Shown here one piece after another: positions 43,256-54,251 of a stretch of DNA of 64,000 bases. Origin of the DNA: Meconema thalassinum (lineage: Eukaryota; Arthropoda; Insecta; Orthoptera; Tettigoniidae); contig OX336389.2 in assembly GCA_946902985.2 (NCBI GenBank), positions 131,103,572 to 131,167,571 of the forward strand. The letters are read 5' to 3'. How positions within the stretch are numbered: the first letter of the stretch is position 1; every line of letters begins with the position of its first letter. The notes beneath the pieces were generated by a model. It saw nothing but the letters and a program-made list of their open reading frames with translations, was not told where the DNA came from and did no database searches. The position numbers and the translations under genes were made by a program.

Positions 43256-43420
43256 TACAAGGGGCTACATAACCACGATGTCGCAAAGCCCCTGAATAAT
43301 CAACAACAACAAATCTTCTCAGATCTGCCTCCCGAAGCTGACTGTACCACGTTCCAGCCCTCAGTCATTGGCAGAGGCGGAAATCGAAGTCGAATATCAG
43401 GGGTGATATTTAAGAATGCT

Positions 43421-43736
43421 GGCAATTAGTTATGATCTCAATGGAGATTTTTTCGTTTCTTTCGGAAATATAGCCTACTTGTTGATATTACGTGTGGTAA
43501 TTAATGCTTTAGGTCTATCACATTCATAATTGGTGGACACAACAGTGGAGCCACGCCATAGAACTTGCTGCCAGTCAGGCACCCGCTCGTGCATGACGAG
43601 TGATTGTCAACTGGAAACACACCATGGCTATTGTTTATTGTTCTCCGGGATGAAATATTGATTAACCCCTCGTCCTGAACCACTGGACGTAAGTGTCCCT
43701 CCACATGCCCGAGAGTGGTGTCTTCAAGGCAGCGTT
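43421..43736. other. Unassigned sequence
   Basis: Between a SINE tail and the 171-bp inverted-arm element. No supported coding sequence or repeat. Confidence 0.4.
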
Positions 43737-44979
43737 CCCTTATTCATACGCACTGTCAGCAGCCGGTTACATGGCATCTTTATGAAGAAGATGTAGTGTC
43801 AGCTACACTAGAAACAAAACCACAGAAAATGGATTGGACAAAGAGTTAAGGCTCATTCTTTTAAATTCGAACTAAATATCTATGTAATTAAATTCGATTC
43901 TCCTATGCAGTGGCGTACGCAGGATTTCCTTCTGGCGGAGGGGGGGGGGGGGAGGTCATTAATATAATAGGGTAATTGTGTACATTACCGGTATTACAAG
44001 GACATATGACCTTGCTGTTCCGCCCCTTAAAACGACAGTCATCATCATAATTAAAATGATACTTTGATTAATATTCATAAAAAACAACAATTAAATAACC
44101 GCTCTCTTTGCATGAAAAATATTTTAGGTCTCATTTTTTCGACACAATAAAAAAAATGAAAAGAAATTCTAAAAAATATGGACAACAGTAACTAAATATT
44201 GAGACTGAAACGATGGAGTGGTATAATCATGACCATAGTGACGTGGTTGCTTAAAATATTGATATTATGTGAGAGAAAAATAATGGTTTGCTCTCCGTGT
44301 TCCTACTGCAATTGCTATAGGCTCTCAAAATCTGCCTATCTTGATTATTTTATCTGTATCATTAATTGGAATAAATTGCAGAAACTCCTCTTTTACTGAA
44401 TTATCTATAAGGAAACGGGCACACACAATTAAAGCAACCCGAAGCGACGTGAAAAGACTTACCGATCGCACACTTCAACAGCAAAACTGATCCATGGGTA
44501 GCTCCAGCACTGCGAGTAGAGTGCAGGGCATTTATTAAGTGAGGAACGTGACCACACCTAAGGTGTATGCGGGAGTTAAGACGCCTAACCAGCGATGCCG
44601 TAAAACAGGTGATAGATGGGACAATATACAGATTCAAGTAAAGAAATATCTCGGGGGGGGGGGGGGGTCAACCCTGGCGATACGATAGCTATTCTTGTCT
44701 TGTTGGTGGTAAGTTTAAATGCTGGTTGAATATGTCATCAACTGAATTATTCCGCGTTGCCAATATCCTCACCGGATAGGCACCGAAAGGAGCAGAAGAA
44801 TGGGAATACATAGGAAAATCGAATTTAATTACATAGATATTTAGTTCGAATTTAAAAGAATGAGCCTTAACTCTTTGTCGAATCCATTTTCTGTGGTTTT
44901 GTTTCTAGTGTAGCTGACACTACATCTTCTTCATAAAGATGCCATGTAACCGGCTGCTGACAGTGCGTATGAATAAGGG
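43737..44979. mobile_element. 1.24-kb element bounded by 171-bp inverted repeats
   Basis: Arms 43737-43907 and 44809-44979 are nearly perfect inverted copies: CCCTTATTCATACGCACTG at the outer end, AACCACAGAAAATGGATT in the middle, ATTAAATTCGATT..CCTATG at the inner end. No clear target duplication. The 901-bp centre has G runs at about 43938-43952 and 44652-44668 and no recognised protein. Class unknown: foldback or non-autonomous TIR element. Confidence 0.75.
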
Positions 44980-45109
44980 TACTCTGCTAAACTTCTTCGT
45001 CCAGGACCTCTTTTGCTGTTGATCTTTCCTTGGAGTATTATTTTGTGATAGGTCATATCTATTTGTACTATGCATGATATGACTTAGATATTCCAATTTT
45101 GTTGCTGTC

Positions 45110-45335
45110 GTGTAGCCTCCTGGAAGGTTGAGTGAAGTCTTTCTAGTGAACGCTCGTGGGCGACCTGCGCGTCCGAATGAGGATGAAGTGATGATGAAGA
45201 CGTAACATACACCCAGTCCTCGAGCCAGAGGTGTCAACTCCAGGAGATGAAAATCCCCGGTGGCCCGGCCGGGAATTGAACCCAGGACCCTTTGGCTCAA
45301 AGCCTAGCAAGCTAACCAATTCACCATGGGACCGG
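45110..45335 (-). repeat. tRNA-derived SINE (reverse)
   Basis: Minus strand: CCATGGTGAATTGGTTAGC (A-box region), TTTGAGCCAAAGGGTCC and GGGTTCAATTCCC (B box, about 45270-45282), followed by GATTTTCATCTCCTGG and a unique body. Non-coding. Confidence 0.75.
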
Positions 45336-46130
45336 ACGATATTTCAATTTTCGACATGTATTTCTCTTCAAATCACGAAATATATATTTTGTAATCGTAT
45401 TATTTGTGTATTTTATAAAGGAATTCAGAAGGGAATTTTGCGATGGTTATATTTACATTATCCATCCAAAATATATCAACTCCCGTCTGCACCGAGGACG
45501 TCACTTGTAATATGCTGATGTAAATAATATAAATTTAGTCTTAAATTGTTTATAATATAGACATATTACGCTAAGGAAATCGTTTATGCCAAGTCATTGT
45601 TTGCTAACGAGTTGTAACTAATGCTGTTGGTAACACTCACTTATCAATGGTTGATTTAGCCACGTGGTTAGAGATGCGGCTATCCCCCATGTGGCTGGGG
45701 TTTGAAACCAGGTAAGGTGGTTTTTATTACTTCATGTCATTATATGTGTTGTTTTATAATAACTCAGACGTAATACTACTCGTATTAAAAGTGTGTATTT
45801 AGCAATGGAAAATATTATATGTACGTATCATACCATATTATATCCTTCGCCGTCCTTGAACCACGCGAGAGTCTGCTATAGCCAATATAACTTCTGACAC
45901 GAAAACCAAATAATATTCTCTATATTCGCAGTAATGTATGTTTTGGTTGTTGACCTGAAAATTGGCCGTGGGTGGGGTGTTAGAATCCTTAGCCAATTAA
46001 CTAGCCTCTTTGTTGTGGAAGCTTGCAATAAGACGTGCTGAGAAATTCGTATTTATTTCCCATTTTGAAATTATGCACTATATGTAATTACATGACCAAT
46101 AAAACAACAAATATAATAAAACACACATTA
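45336..46130. other. Unassigned, with a possible tRNA-like SINE head
   Basis: At 45655-45725 AGCCACGTGGTTAGAGATGCG and GGGGTTTGAAACC resemble A- and B-box regions of a SINE head. The rest is AT-rich with no supported feature. Confidence 0.35.
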
Positions 46131-47581
46131 AACAAGAAGTTCCGTGACGAACTAAAGAGCCTACTTTTCATACAATTTAAGATTCATGCCAAAGATTAGT
46201 CTATATGGATCTATCTAGAATAATGACGAAATTAAGTTGGTAATATCGAAACTTGTAATTAGTTCGAAATAATGTATACCTGGCATAATGTAGCCTAATA
46301 GAGAACTACAGTTGGCAGCCCTGGTGACTGAATATATTCTTAGTTCCATCTCTTAAGGTACAGAATACAAAAATTTGGTTTAAGTCCAATGGATAGCATG
46401 GACGCTACATGCAGTTGAACATTGGATCTAACAGCACGCGTAAAATCATGTTGGCAACAATGACATACATGTATTGGTCAGAAATAATCTGAAATAATCT
46501 GATCTATTGTTGTGCCAATTTTTTATGAAATCCATTAGTTAGTAAGGAAGTTAGATGCATTTTAAAATTGGACCTATCAGCAGGCTTAGAATCATGTTGG
46601 CAACACTGGCGTAGGCCTATATTAGTTACTCCAAATTAATCTAGAATGCCAGGTACTATACGTGTGCAAAGTTTAGAGCTATGGGCTTGCATACCTTCTG
46701 ATATATTGATATTAGGGTAACAAAAATAGAGACAGTATTTATTAACTGTTGGCAGCCCTGGTTACTCTTAAGAATCGGCATAGTCATATCTGTTATGGTA
46801 GACATAGCACACACGAAATATGGTTGAAATCCAAATGATAGTATAGAAGTTACATGTATTTAAAGTTGGACCACTCAGCAGGCTTAGAATCATGTTGGTA
46901 GCTCTGACGTAAATAAGTTACTCCAAATTAATATAGAATGTCAGGTACTATACGTGTGCATAGTTTAAAGCTGTCGGCTTGCATACTTTCTGATATATGG
47001 GTATTTGGATAACAAAAATTGAGAGCATTTATTTACAGTTGGCAGCCCTGGTGGCTCTTAAGAATACGCTCAGTCATATGTGTTTATGTACACATAGCAC
47101 ATACGAAATTAGGTTCAAATCCAATTTACAGTGTAGAAGTTATATGCATTTAAAATTAGGACCTATCAGCAGGCTTAGAATCATTTTGGCAACACTGCCA
47201 TGTATGGCCTCCTGGAAATTAAACTGCAATTTTATTATCTATACGTGTGCCAATTTTGAAATAGCTCCCATTCATACCTTCCAAGATATCCAACATGGAG
47301 CTCAAATTTCAATTGCGATTTTTCAGCAGTTGGTAGCACTGACATCATTTTCAAGTATGACCGTGAGATATTCAGGTATAGAGCTTTACTCTTACCAAAT
47401 TTTATTTCGATTGCTGCAGCCGTTTAGGAGTTGATAGGGGTGACACACACACAGCCAGACAGACAGAAGGACAGACAGACAGAGAGAAGGACAGACAGAC
47501 AGACAGACAGACACACATTTGCCCGATCTCATAAGTCTACTTTTTCCCCATTTTTGCAAAATGCGATAAGTAGGCTAAAAA
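46131..47581 (+). mobile_element. Element D: full-length 1.45-kb non-autonomous element
   Basis: Reference copy of the superfamily. 5' end AACAAGAAGTTCCGTGACG (a small hairpin AGTTC..GAACT), then the subterminal AGCCTACTTTTC (46158-46169). The body has direct repeats with CTTAGAATCAT(G/T)TTGG at 46585, 46883 and 47174, spacing 298 and 291 bp. Then come the block CGATTGCTGCAGCCG-TTTAGGAGTTGATAGG, a CAGA microsatellite (47440-47515) and the 3' end GATCTCATAAGTCTACTTTT ... AAGTAGGCTAAAAA. Non-coding. The architecture of subterminal inverted repeats, microsatellite and 3' stem-loop resembles Helentron-associated elements (HINEs); this is inference. Confidence 0.8.
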
Positions 47582-47872
47582 TCCTTATATGATTCGATCG
47601 ACGGCTACACGGCTGATAGGAAGCATCACTGCGTCAAAGCACCAAATTGAGTTAATTAGTCGATAATATTATCAGCAAGTACCGCCTTAAACAACAATAA
47701 CTAACTAACCAAGCAAGTACAATCCCTAGCATAGTATAAAGTACAATAAGCTACATCATGTTGTATTTGAACAATCTACTACAACCAACATTCAATACTC
47801 CTTGATAAGGATAGAGAATTATAACTATACCCATACAGTTAGGAGAAAGTAAGCTATATGTTCTTTACTGGA
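47582..47872 (-). mobile_element. 5' end of an element iii copy, reverse, abutting element D
   Basis: Minus strand from 47872: GTCCAGTAAAGAACATATAG, CTTACTTTCTCCTAA, ATAATTCTCTATCC, AAGGAGTATTGAATGTTGG. These match 34401-34520. The copy stops at the end of element D, so D probably inserted into or beside it. Confidence 0.6.
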
Positions 47873-48665
47873 CATCTTATTAATTCAGGAATCGAGTGTG
47901 TGCCAATTTCTTGTTCACGACAGGGAAGTGTTGTTTGAGTTAGGGACGTGGCATTGGCACTTCCACCTCGTGCAAGTTCCACCATCCTCAAACTACTGTG
48001 CTCCGGCTATCGAATGGCGTTACAGGTACTTTGACAAAGGCACTTTAACCATGTGGAAGTTCCACCATCATTCACCTACTGCGTCCCAGCTATCAAATTA
48101 CCTTATCTTATACTGTATATTAAAATAATTGGGAAGAAATTCCTTCTCTTACTAGTCAAGTAAGTGTACTACGACTGCGTTTGTTGGCTTGAGACACTAT
48201 GCAGGTTACGCATTATCCCCTGAACATCAACATACTTGACTCTGTTATCCATGTATTAAAATAATAGCGGAGGTCATTCTTTTGATTATGCTGTTTGCCG
48301 TTCTTAGTGAAAGGAGGAGCGAATCGAGTTTTCTGTAACACACATGCGCCTTAGAGTCAGATGGCCTGCCCGACTGCGATATGCAAGTGCTGGTTTGTTT
48401 CAGCATTTTGTCTTGGAGGTTGTGTATGCTCACACCACGATGATTTCCATTGCGAGTCGGAAGTGAACCTCAAATGCAGAAAGACGACGGTAACTCATTG
48501 TTCAGTTCGTCAGCATAAAGGCATCCGAACAGCAAACGTCGTATGGAAAGAAGTGCTATACGACTGTTGAAATTAATTCTGCGGAGCAGCAAAGTGTCGC
48601 CTATTGGTAATTAAAATTTTGAAGTCAATTAGAGACATTCCATGTGTGTTGATTGTTGTTAGCCC
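47873..48665. other. Unassigned, with a two-copy ~90-bp duplication
   Basis: CACTTCCACCTCGTGCAAG, TTCCACCATC, ACTACTG and CGGCTATCGAATGG (about 47957-48014) are repeated as CACTTTAACCATGTGGAAG, TTCCACCATC, CTACTGCG and CAGCTATCAAATTA (about 48041-48101). A 70-codon Cys-containing frame at 48361-48570 resembles nothing I know. Confidence 0.35.
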
Positions 48666-49423
48666 TTATGATCCCCTATTGGAGAAACAACACTTAAAAT
48701 GTCACCGTCGATAAATGATTTAGGAATTATTTTCGACAGCAAATTAACTTTTAATTGCCATATTGCAACTATAATGAGTTCTGCCAATAAGATGCTTTGT
48801 TTTATCATTAGAAACTCCAAAAAGCTTACTCAACCGCGAATAATTGTTAGGTTGTCTGTGAGTTTAGTTCGAAGCAAATAATAATATTCAACATTAATCG
48901 GGGATCCGGTTATAAAAACTAAATTCGTCTCATTTAGATTGTGCAAAATACATTTCTAAGATATTTGTTTTATAATACGTTAAATGTAGGCTAGGCTATG
49001 TAGTCCATTTAACAGTTTGACTGACTTTTTAAACACCTTGTTCTACTTGACGTATTTCAAAAATAGAAGGTCAATAATTTCATTACAACTAACTTACTGA
49101 CGAAAATTCAAACTGGAAAAACTGACTGTCAGGAATTACAGTACTTCGATTCATCACTTTTCATGTATCACAAGTAAGGTCTCGACAGCAAACACTATTT
49201 CACATCCCTGGATCTAAAAGTGTTCATCATTCTAATTCACCATTAGTTGAAATATTACAGCTCTATAATTTAATCGATGCTCAAGTAGATTTAATCCCTT
49301 GCACTAACTCATTCACCTGTTTATATATGGTAATTTGTAATTGAATTCCTTTTCCCTGAAACGTAATTTGGCTTGTGACTGTGTGCCTTCACATTGTTCA
49401 ATAAATAAATAAATACATAAATT
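48666..49423 (+). pseudogene. LINE RT C-terminal fragment with 3' UTR and AAAT tail
   Basis: The frame from about 48699 reads NDLGIIFDSKLTFNCHI and SSANKMLCFIIRNSKKLT, the conserved post-RT block of jockey/CR1-like LINEs. The reading then breaks, and an AT-rich remainder ends in AATAAATAAATAAATACATAAAT (49401-49423). 5'-truncated and dead. Confidence 0.7.
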
Positions 49424-49790
49424 ACATCCTGACCCGGTCGGAGACTGGAAGCAGGCTGTGGATTTTCATTTTTTCACATAAATTGATTATGTCTGAGAAC
49501 ACCCCGATGAAAGAGTCGTGACCTGCGCTGTCACTGGTACAGTACCAAACGTAAGATCCAGATATCCCTTCTTACGATCAATAATGAATACCTACAGTAT
49601 TTTGCCTTCAAAAAACTATGCTTTGATTTAAAGCAAAGAAAATTATTACATCGTTACTAACACTTCAGATATATTTTATCTTGGAGAATGCAAGAAGTTA
49701 TAGCTACAGAAGTCAATTTAATCTATTACCAAGACCATGACTATGTTCGTTGTTTTTGTTGTTGATTTACTTCGGGGTTTGTGATATCGT
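49424..49790. other. Unassigned sequence
   Basis: AT-rich, between a LINE tail and a SINE. Nothing supported. Confidence 0.4.
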
Positions 49791-49794
49791 TGTC

Positions 49795-50960
49795 ATGTGG
49801 CCCCATATACTTGGGTGTGCCTAATAATAACCTGTGTTATTAGTATGTGAATTAGCAATTGAGTTTGGGATTGGGAAGGAGGCGTCCGTGGCCTTAAATT
49901 ACGGAATACCTTAGCATTTCCACGGAGTAAAAGTGGTAAACCACGGAAAATTATTTCTAGTATGGTTGGAGTAGGCATCGAACCCATCCCTTCACAGTTC
50001 TACCTCACGAGTGTGAGTGTACGCCGTTCCAGCGCACAGTGGGTCAAAATCGAAATCTAGGAGGACAAAGTTATTTATTTTCATAATTAATAATCAATAT
50101 TTATTACTTCTACAGTATTCTCATATAATTGCCGCTCACTATTCTGGGATATAAACGCATCTTAGTGTAAATCTGTCACCACTGTTCGAGCAGTCTGAAT
50201 TGGAGGGGGAATGTAAGTGGCTGTGGTTTGGTTGTCTTTGTGGTTAGTGTGATGCTTTAAGATGGAACATGCAGCTGAAGGTATGATCTTTGAAATGTGT
50301 TTCAGTTCTTAATGGGCGCAATTGTTATGTAATTTTAGCTATATTTGCATTATATAATATTTAACTATTATTTTTAAAATTATATTTTCACTTAGATTTT
50401 TAGTATGTCGCGTCACTCTGCATCACATTCTACTTAATCTTAAAATGTAGATAAAGTCTTGTAGTTTACGCCTGTTATAAGACTTTTTGCATCTTATGCA
50501 ACTTACTTAGTTATTTTACGTTTTAAAAGATGCCGCGCAACCAGTTCTCACACGTTTACAACAGTTTGAAGCACTGGGTTCGACGATTATGCCAAAAGTG
50601 GAACTTTGTGACTTTGTTAAAGTAAATTAGGGGTAGAAAATTGTTCTGAAGCGATAACGGAATGCTCTATCTAACTCCTAGTCATAGACAATTTCATGCA
50701 TGTGTAGACGTAGCTTAAAAAAGTCTTAACTGATGTTTATTATGAAGTAAACAAATTATATACGTTGCTTTCACTCTAAATTCATGATTAAAACGTAAAA
50801 ATAATTTTGTCCCCCTAGATTTCGATTTTGACCCACTGTGCAGCGCTCGCCTCAGAATTAAGTTCCTTGGCAGAGCTGGGAATCTAGACCAGGGCCATTG
50901 GGGCCGGAATCTCAATACGTAGGCCACTCCTAGACAAGACAAGGCGGCTGCAATTTTGTC
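49795..50960 (-). repeat. SINE family A (reverse), split by a Transib-like element
   Basis: Outer parts 49795-50029 and 50841-50960. Blocks on plus: CTTGGGTGTGCCTAATAATA, GGGATTGGGAAGGAGG, GTCCGTGGCC, GAGTAAAAGTGG, AAACCACGGAAAA and GAGTGTACGCCGTTCCAGCG. After the inserted element it resumes as CTCGCCTCAGAATTAAG and GGCAGAGCTGGGAATC. Confidence 0.65.
50035..50840. mobile_element. Transib-like non-autonomous transposon (CACAGTG ends)
   Basis: Ends CACAGTGGGTCAAAATCG (50035) and its inverse (to 50840); the arms of about 42 bp differ at two positions. Flanked by a 5-bp duplication CAGCG (50030-50034, 50841-50845), GC-rich as in Transib insertions. Removing the element restores the SINE junction. 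CACAGTG equals the V(D)J recombination-signal heptamer, consistent with the known Transib-RAG relationship. 806 bp, with no transposase frame. Confidence 0.75.
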
Positions 50961-51660
50961 CACTAACTCCTACTCAATAGTAATATTAATAATGCTATTA
51001 ATAACATTTTAAATTTGTGTAATACTTTTCTTCAGAAGGTCCACCAATAAAAAGCTACCCCCGACACTTCTCAAATATTTTACATTGCACCCTGACCGAA
51101 AATCTGAGTAGCATTAATCACCCAGGATGTGAAACGCCTATATGATAATAGTGGCTATCACAGTAGAGGCGGTGTCTATAATTTACGAAGCTGAAGAATA
51201 AGGTTGCAACTGTTCCATGATTTTCTGCTTCTCCCGCTCTCAGTACGAGGGATTGAGGTTGAATATGAATTAACATTATTTGAGACCTGTCTGCAACTGC
51301 GGATGTCAGAAAGGGTGAACCGTGTCTGGTTTTGAATAAAACTTGACGTAGAAGAGAATAGGAGCTACGTCCACCAAACTCGTGTTTTTGAAAGGGCAAG
51401 TGGCCAGCTTGTCACTCAAACTCCACGAAGGGTTCTTGCACAAAGAGAAATCAGCTTATTGCTAGCTTTCACTCGAGAATTTAAACTGGAATTCTGATTA
51501 AAAGCATTTAAATCCGATTCATAAATAAATGCTACCTCTTTCGTAAACAACGCAGAGAAGAGACCCTTATTTTTAAATGCTTTGCGTTTGTAGAAGGTTT
51601 GTTCACCTTTGATCACTTTTCTTCAAATAAATCTTCCGTTGGATATCACACATGTTACTC
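50961..51660. other. Unassigned sequence
   Basis: Frames of up to 93 codons on the minus strand (51118-51399, 51416-51616) have no recognisable domain. No repeat seen elsewhere in the window. Confidence 0.35.
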
Positions 51661-51661
51661 A

Positions 51662-51960
51662 TATAGTAGTGGCTAGCATTTTTGGCTTCTCACCCTTGAG
51701 GTCCGGGTTCATTTCCTTGCTCTGCCTTGAAATTTATTTATGGTTTTAGGGCCGGAAAAGTGATTATTAAGCCTCGTGAGGAAGAACTGATAAGATATAG
51801 ATCTGTCCCCCTCCCCCTCTCTTCTTCCCAAAAATACCACGGGTCGTTTGACATACGACTACGAAAGTATATGCCTGGTTTTAATGGACAAGTGAGTCTC
51901 ATGGGGTCTGCGATTTGCTAGACCATGGAAATCCATTATACACGCATTCAGTAACACTCA
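51662..51960 (+). repeat. tRNA-derived SINE, partial (family A-like)
   Basis: Head GTAGTGGCTAGCATTTTTGGC, GGTCCGGGTTCATTTCC (B-box region), then TTGCTCTGCCTTGAAATTTA and GGGCCGGAAAAGTGATTATT, parallel to 42240-42330. The 3' half has diverged or been replaced. Confidence 0.6.
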
Positions 51961-52775
51961 GCAATTAATTTTATACATTCCATTCCACATTCCGGAACAG
52001 TAAACTGGTTTGCGAGATTTTACAAATTGAACCCACCACATTGACAATTTAAAACTATGAATTATTATTTCTACTTTAAAACTACTTACCAACAAATGAG
52101 GTTATTGCCCTTGCATGAGAGAACCTGCTACCTTTATGATATCCCTCAAGAGTTATGTCCATTCAGTCACGCCTTCCCAAAATGAAATGTAATTTATCGA
52201 CTGTTATAGTCCTAGTTTTCCAGGAAATTATTGCATACGCTTTTCAAACGTAATTTAGAGACCGCTAATGTCACTGTGTTAATGTTGTACAAGCTGTCAT
52301 AATCTGAACTGATGCCCTTTAGGTGTTACGCGACTGTGGTCGAAGAGCTGTCACGTGCATGTGATGATCTATAACAAACACGAAATCAGAGAATGCATAT
52401 CTGAATAAATCTGTGGCATTTAGATTTATAAGGAAAAATGTCAGGTGATTCAAATTTCTTTTAAAATCATCAAATCTTGATTCCGAGCACTAATCGTATG
52501 CCCATTATTATAGCCATCCAGATTGGGCGGGGATTAACCGTTAATTACCTAGTACCAGAAATATTCTTAGAACAAATATTATTTGCCCCGCCCCCCTTCC
52601 TCCCCTGTAAAATATCTTCTCCGAGAAATAAATCAATCAATATTGATAGTTTATAATAACTAAACATTTTGAATATGTAGAATTATAGAATAATTTTATT
52701 ACAATATAATTTATCTAAATATTGGGTCATAAATTAGCTTTTAGAAGATCTACATAAATGAAAATGAAAATACTC
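51961..52775. other. Unassigned sequence
   Basis: AT-rich with a short C-rich run (52590-52615). No coding sequence or repeat supported. Confidence 0.4.
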
Positions 52776-52777
52776 AG

Positions 52778-53096
52778 CCTGCTCCCAGTCGACCGACCAG
52801 GTCAGGGAATGGAGGAATGCAGCCCTTATCTAGCGGCGAGGATATGAACTGTGCCGGCTGCCGAAACCTGTCCCACTCCCCTGGGGCAATGATTAAATGA
52901 ATGACAGATGAAATGAAATGACAGTGGAGAGTGTTGCTGGAATGAAATTTGTGACAGGGAAAACCGGAGTACCCGGAGATAAACCTGTCTGCCTCCGTTT
53001 TATCCAGCACAGATCTCACATGGAGTGACCGGGATTTGAACCACGGACCCAAAGGTGAGAGGCCGGCGAGCTGCCGCCTAAGCCACGGAGGCTCAA
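52778..53096 (-). repeat. tRNA-derived SINE (reverse), about 320 bp
   Basis: Minus strand head: CCGTGGCTTAGGCGGCAGC (A-box region), GCCGGCCTCTCACCTTTGG and GTGGTTCAAATCCC (B box, about 53030-53043). Body: GATAAAACGGAGGCAGACAG, GGGTACTCCGGTTTTCCC and CATTTCATTTCATCTGTCA. Ends with CGACTGGGAGCAGG. A separate family from A, B, S and L. Confidence 0.75.
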
Positions 53097-53279
53097 GATC
53101 TACATAGAGAGAAATAATTTTATTTTTATAGAAATTAATACGGGTTTATACTGTAGTTTACAAAGAATGTGATTTTGAAATTGATATTACTTGTTTATAC
53201 ACTTAACAAAACACTTCTCATACAAATGGGGGGTTAATTAAATGACTTGTTTAGTTCCTCAATCATCAGATCCTGCTCC

Positions 53280-53590
53280 GAACAAAACCCCGTGGCACAA
53301 CTTCCCATGAAGAGCCTAGGTCTACCAAGCGACCGCTGCCTAGGCATTTTGCCTGCAGATTATGGGATGATGCGTGGTCAGGGCGTGCGTTGGTTCCCCT
53401 CCAACTTTAATCTTGGTCTCCGTGACCAGGGCGCTGACTCACAGACAGACAGCAGACATTGTCCCCACGAGGCTGAGTGCACCATGTTTCAGCCCTCACG
53501 TCAGTTTCTAAAATCCTCCACTGAGCCGAAAATCGAACCCTGGGCCTCCGGGTGCGAGGCAGACACCCTACCCCAACACCACTTAGAGTG
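53280..53590 (-). repeat. tRNA-derived SINE (reverse)
   Basis: Minus strand head: AGTGGTGTTGGGGTAGGG, GTCTGCCTCGCACCCGG and CAGGGTTCGATTTTCGG (B-box region, about 53531-53547). Then TGAGGGCTGAAACATGG, the inverted form of the GCTGAGTG..CAGCCCTC block shared with other SINEs here, and a unique 3' part. Confidence 0.65.
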
Positions 53591-53945
53591 AATTTAGAAT
53601 CAGTGGATATGCGTAGCATATAGCTTAACACTTATGTACAGTACAGCATTATTTACAATTATTTAGCTACATACGATTTTAAATAGGTCTAGGTTAAACC
53701 TTGTAATAAGTCGGATTGTTTAATGAGCTTTCTTTTTATCTTGGCACACTCGTGTTGACCGACTGAAAAGCCTCTACTTAGGCAACACTGAAAAATGGCT
53801 TATAATATTTCATTGTTCCATTATACAGTTTGTCCGCCCTGAAGTTGAAATCACAATACCGAGTACTGTAAGTTTATCGATGGGAATTTTAGACATCGCG
53901 TCTTCAGATTATTCTGGATACAACAGTGATTTGTCTGTATTTGGC
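53591..53945. other. Unassigned, with a foldback-arm fragment
   Basis: ACTCGTGTTGACCGACTGAA at about 53748-53767 matches the right arm of the foldback element at 34207-34226. The remainder is unassigned. Confidence 0.45.
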
Positions 53946-53949
53946 TTCC

Positions 53950-54240
53950 TCAGTGGATCATAGTCGGATGATCCCAAGATCGCGGGTTCGCTTCCAGACC
54001 GAGGAAGTCAGATTATTGAAGAATGGCTAAAATCCACGGCTCTCAGGGTTGTACGATGATGGCTCTTAAAAAATCTCTGGTATTACATTTGTTGATTTCA
54101 AAACGAAATAAATTAGATTTATGCCACAGATCCCCGAGTAGAATTCTGACTTTCCCCACCAGATGGCAGTGTTAAGCAGGTTTAAACTCGAAAGATCTAC
54201 GGTACGGTAGCTGAGGCCATACACATAATATTATTATTAG
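53950..54240 (+). repeat. tRNA-derived SINE (family L)
   Basis: Head GGCTTCCTCAGTGG ... GCGGGTTCGCTTCC (B box, about 53983-53996), closed by GAGGAAGTC, which pairs with the start. The body has GTACGATGATGGCTCTTAA and CTGACTTTCCCCACC, parallel to 41355-41755. Confidence 0.7.
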
Positions 54241-54251
54241 TAGGATTATTA

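Larger units (their letters stand above)
42205..43420 (+). repeat. SINE family A, split by a mariner-like element
   Basis: Left part 42205-42577 has the head TGCGTAGTGGTTAGC and GGATTTCATTCCC (A- and B-box positions), GGCCTGAGGCCTGG, GTGGTTTTCCACTTC, GGCCGCTTCCTATCC and a CA microsatellite. The right part from 43256 continues CCACGATGTCGCAAAGCCCC, AATCAACAAC and GTACCACGTTCCAGCCCTC. Compare 58660-59060 for the uninterrupted order. Confidence 0.75.

Noticed and set aside
44401..44637. 78-codon minus-strand frame ending near a GTAAGT donor as a host exon
   Set aside because: It lies inside the 171-bp inverted-repeat element, has no recognisable domain, and the donor match alone is weak evidence.
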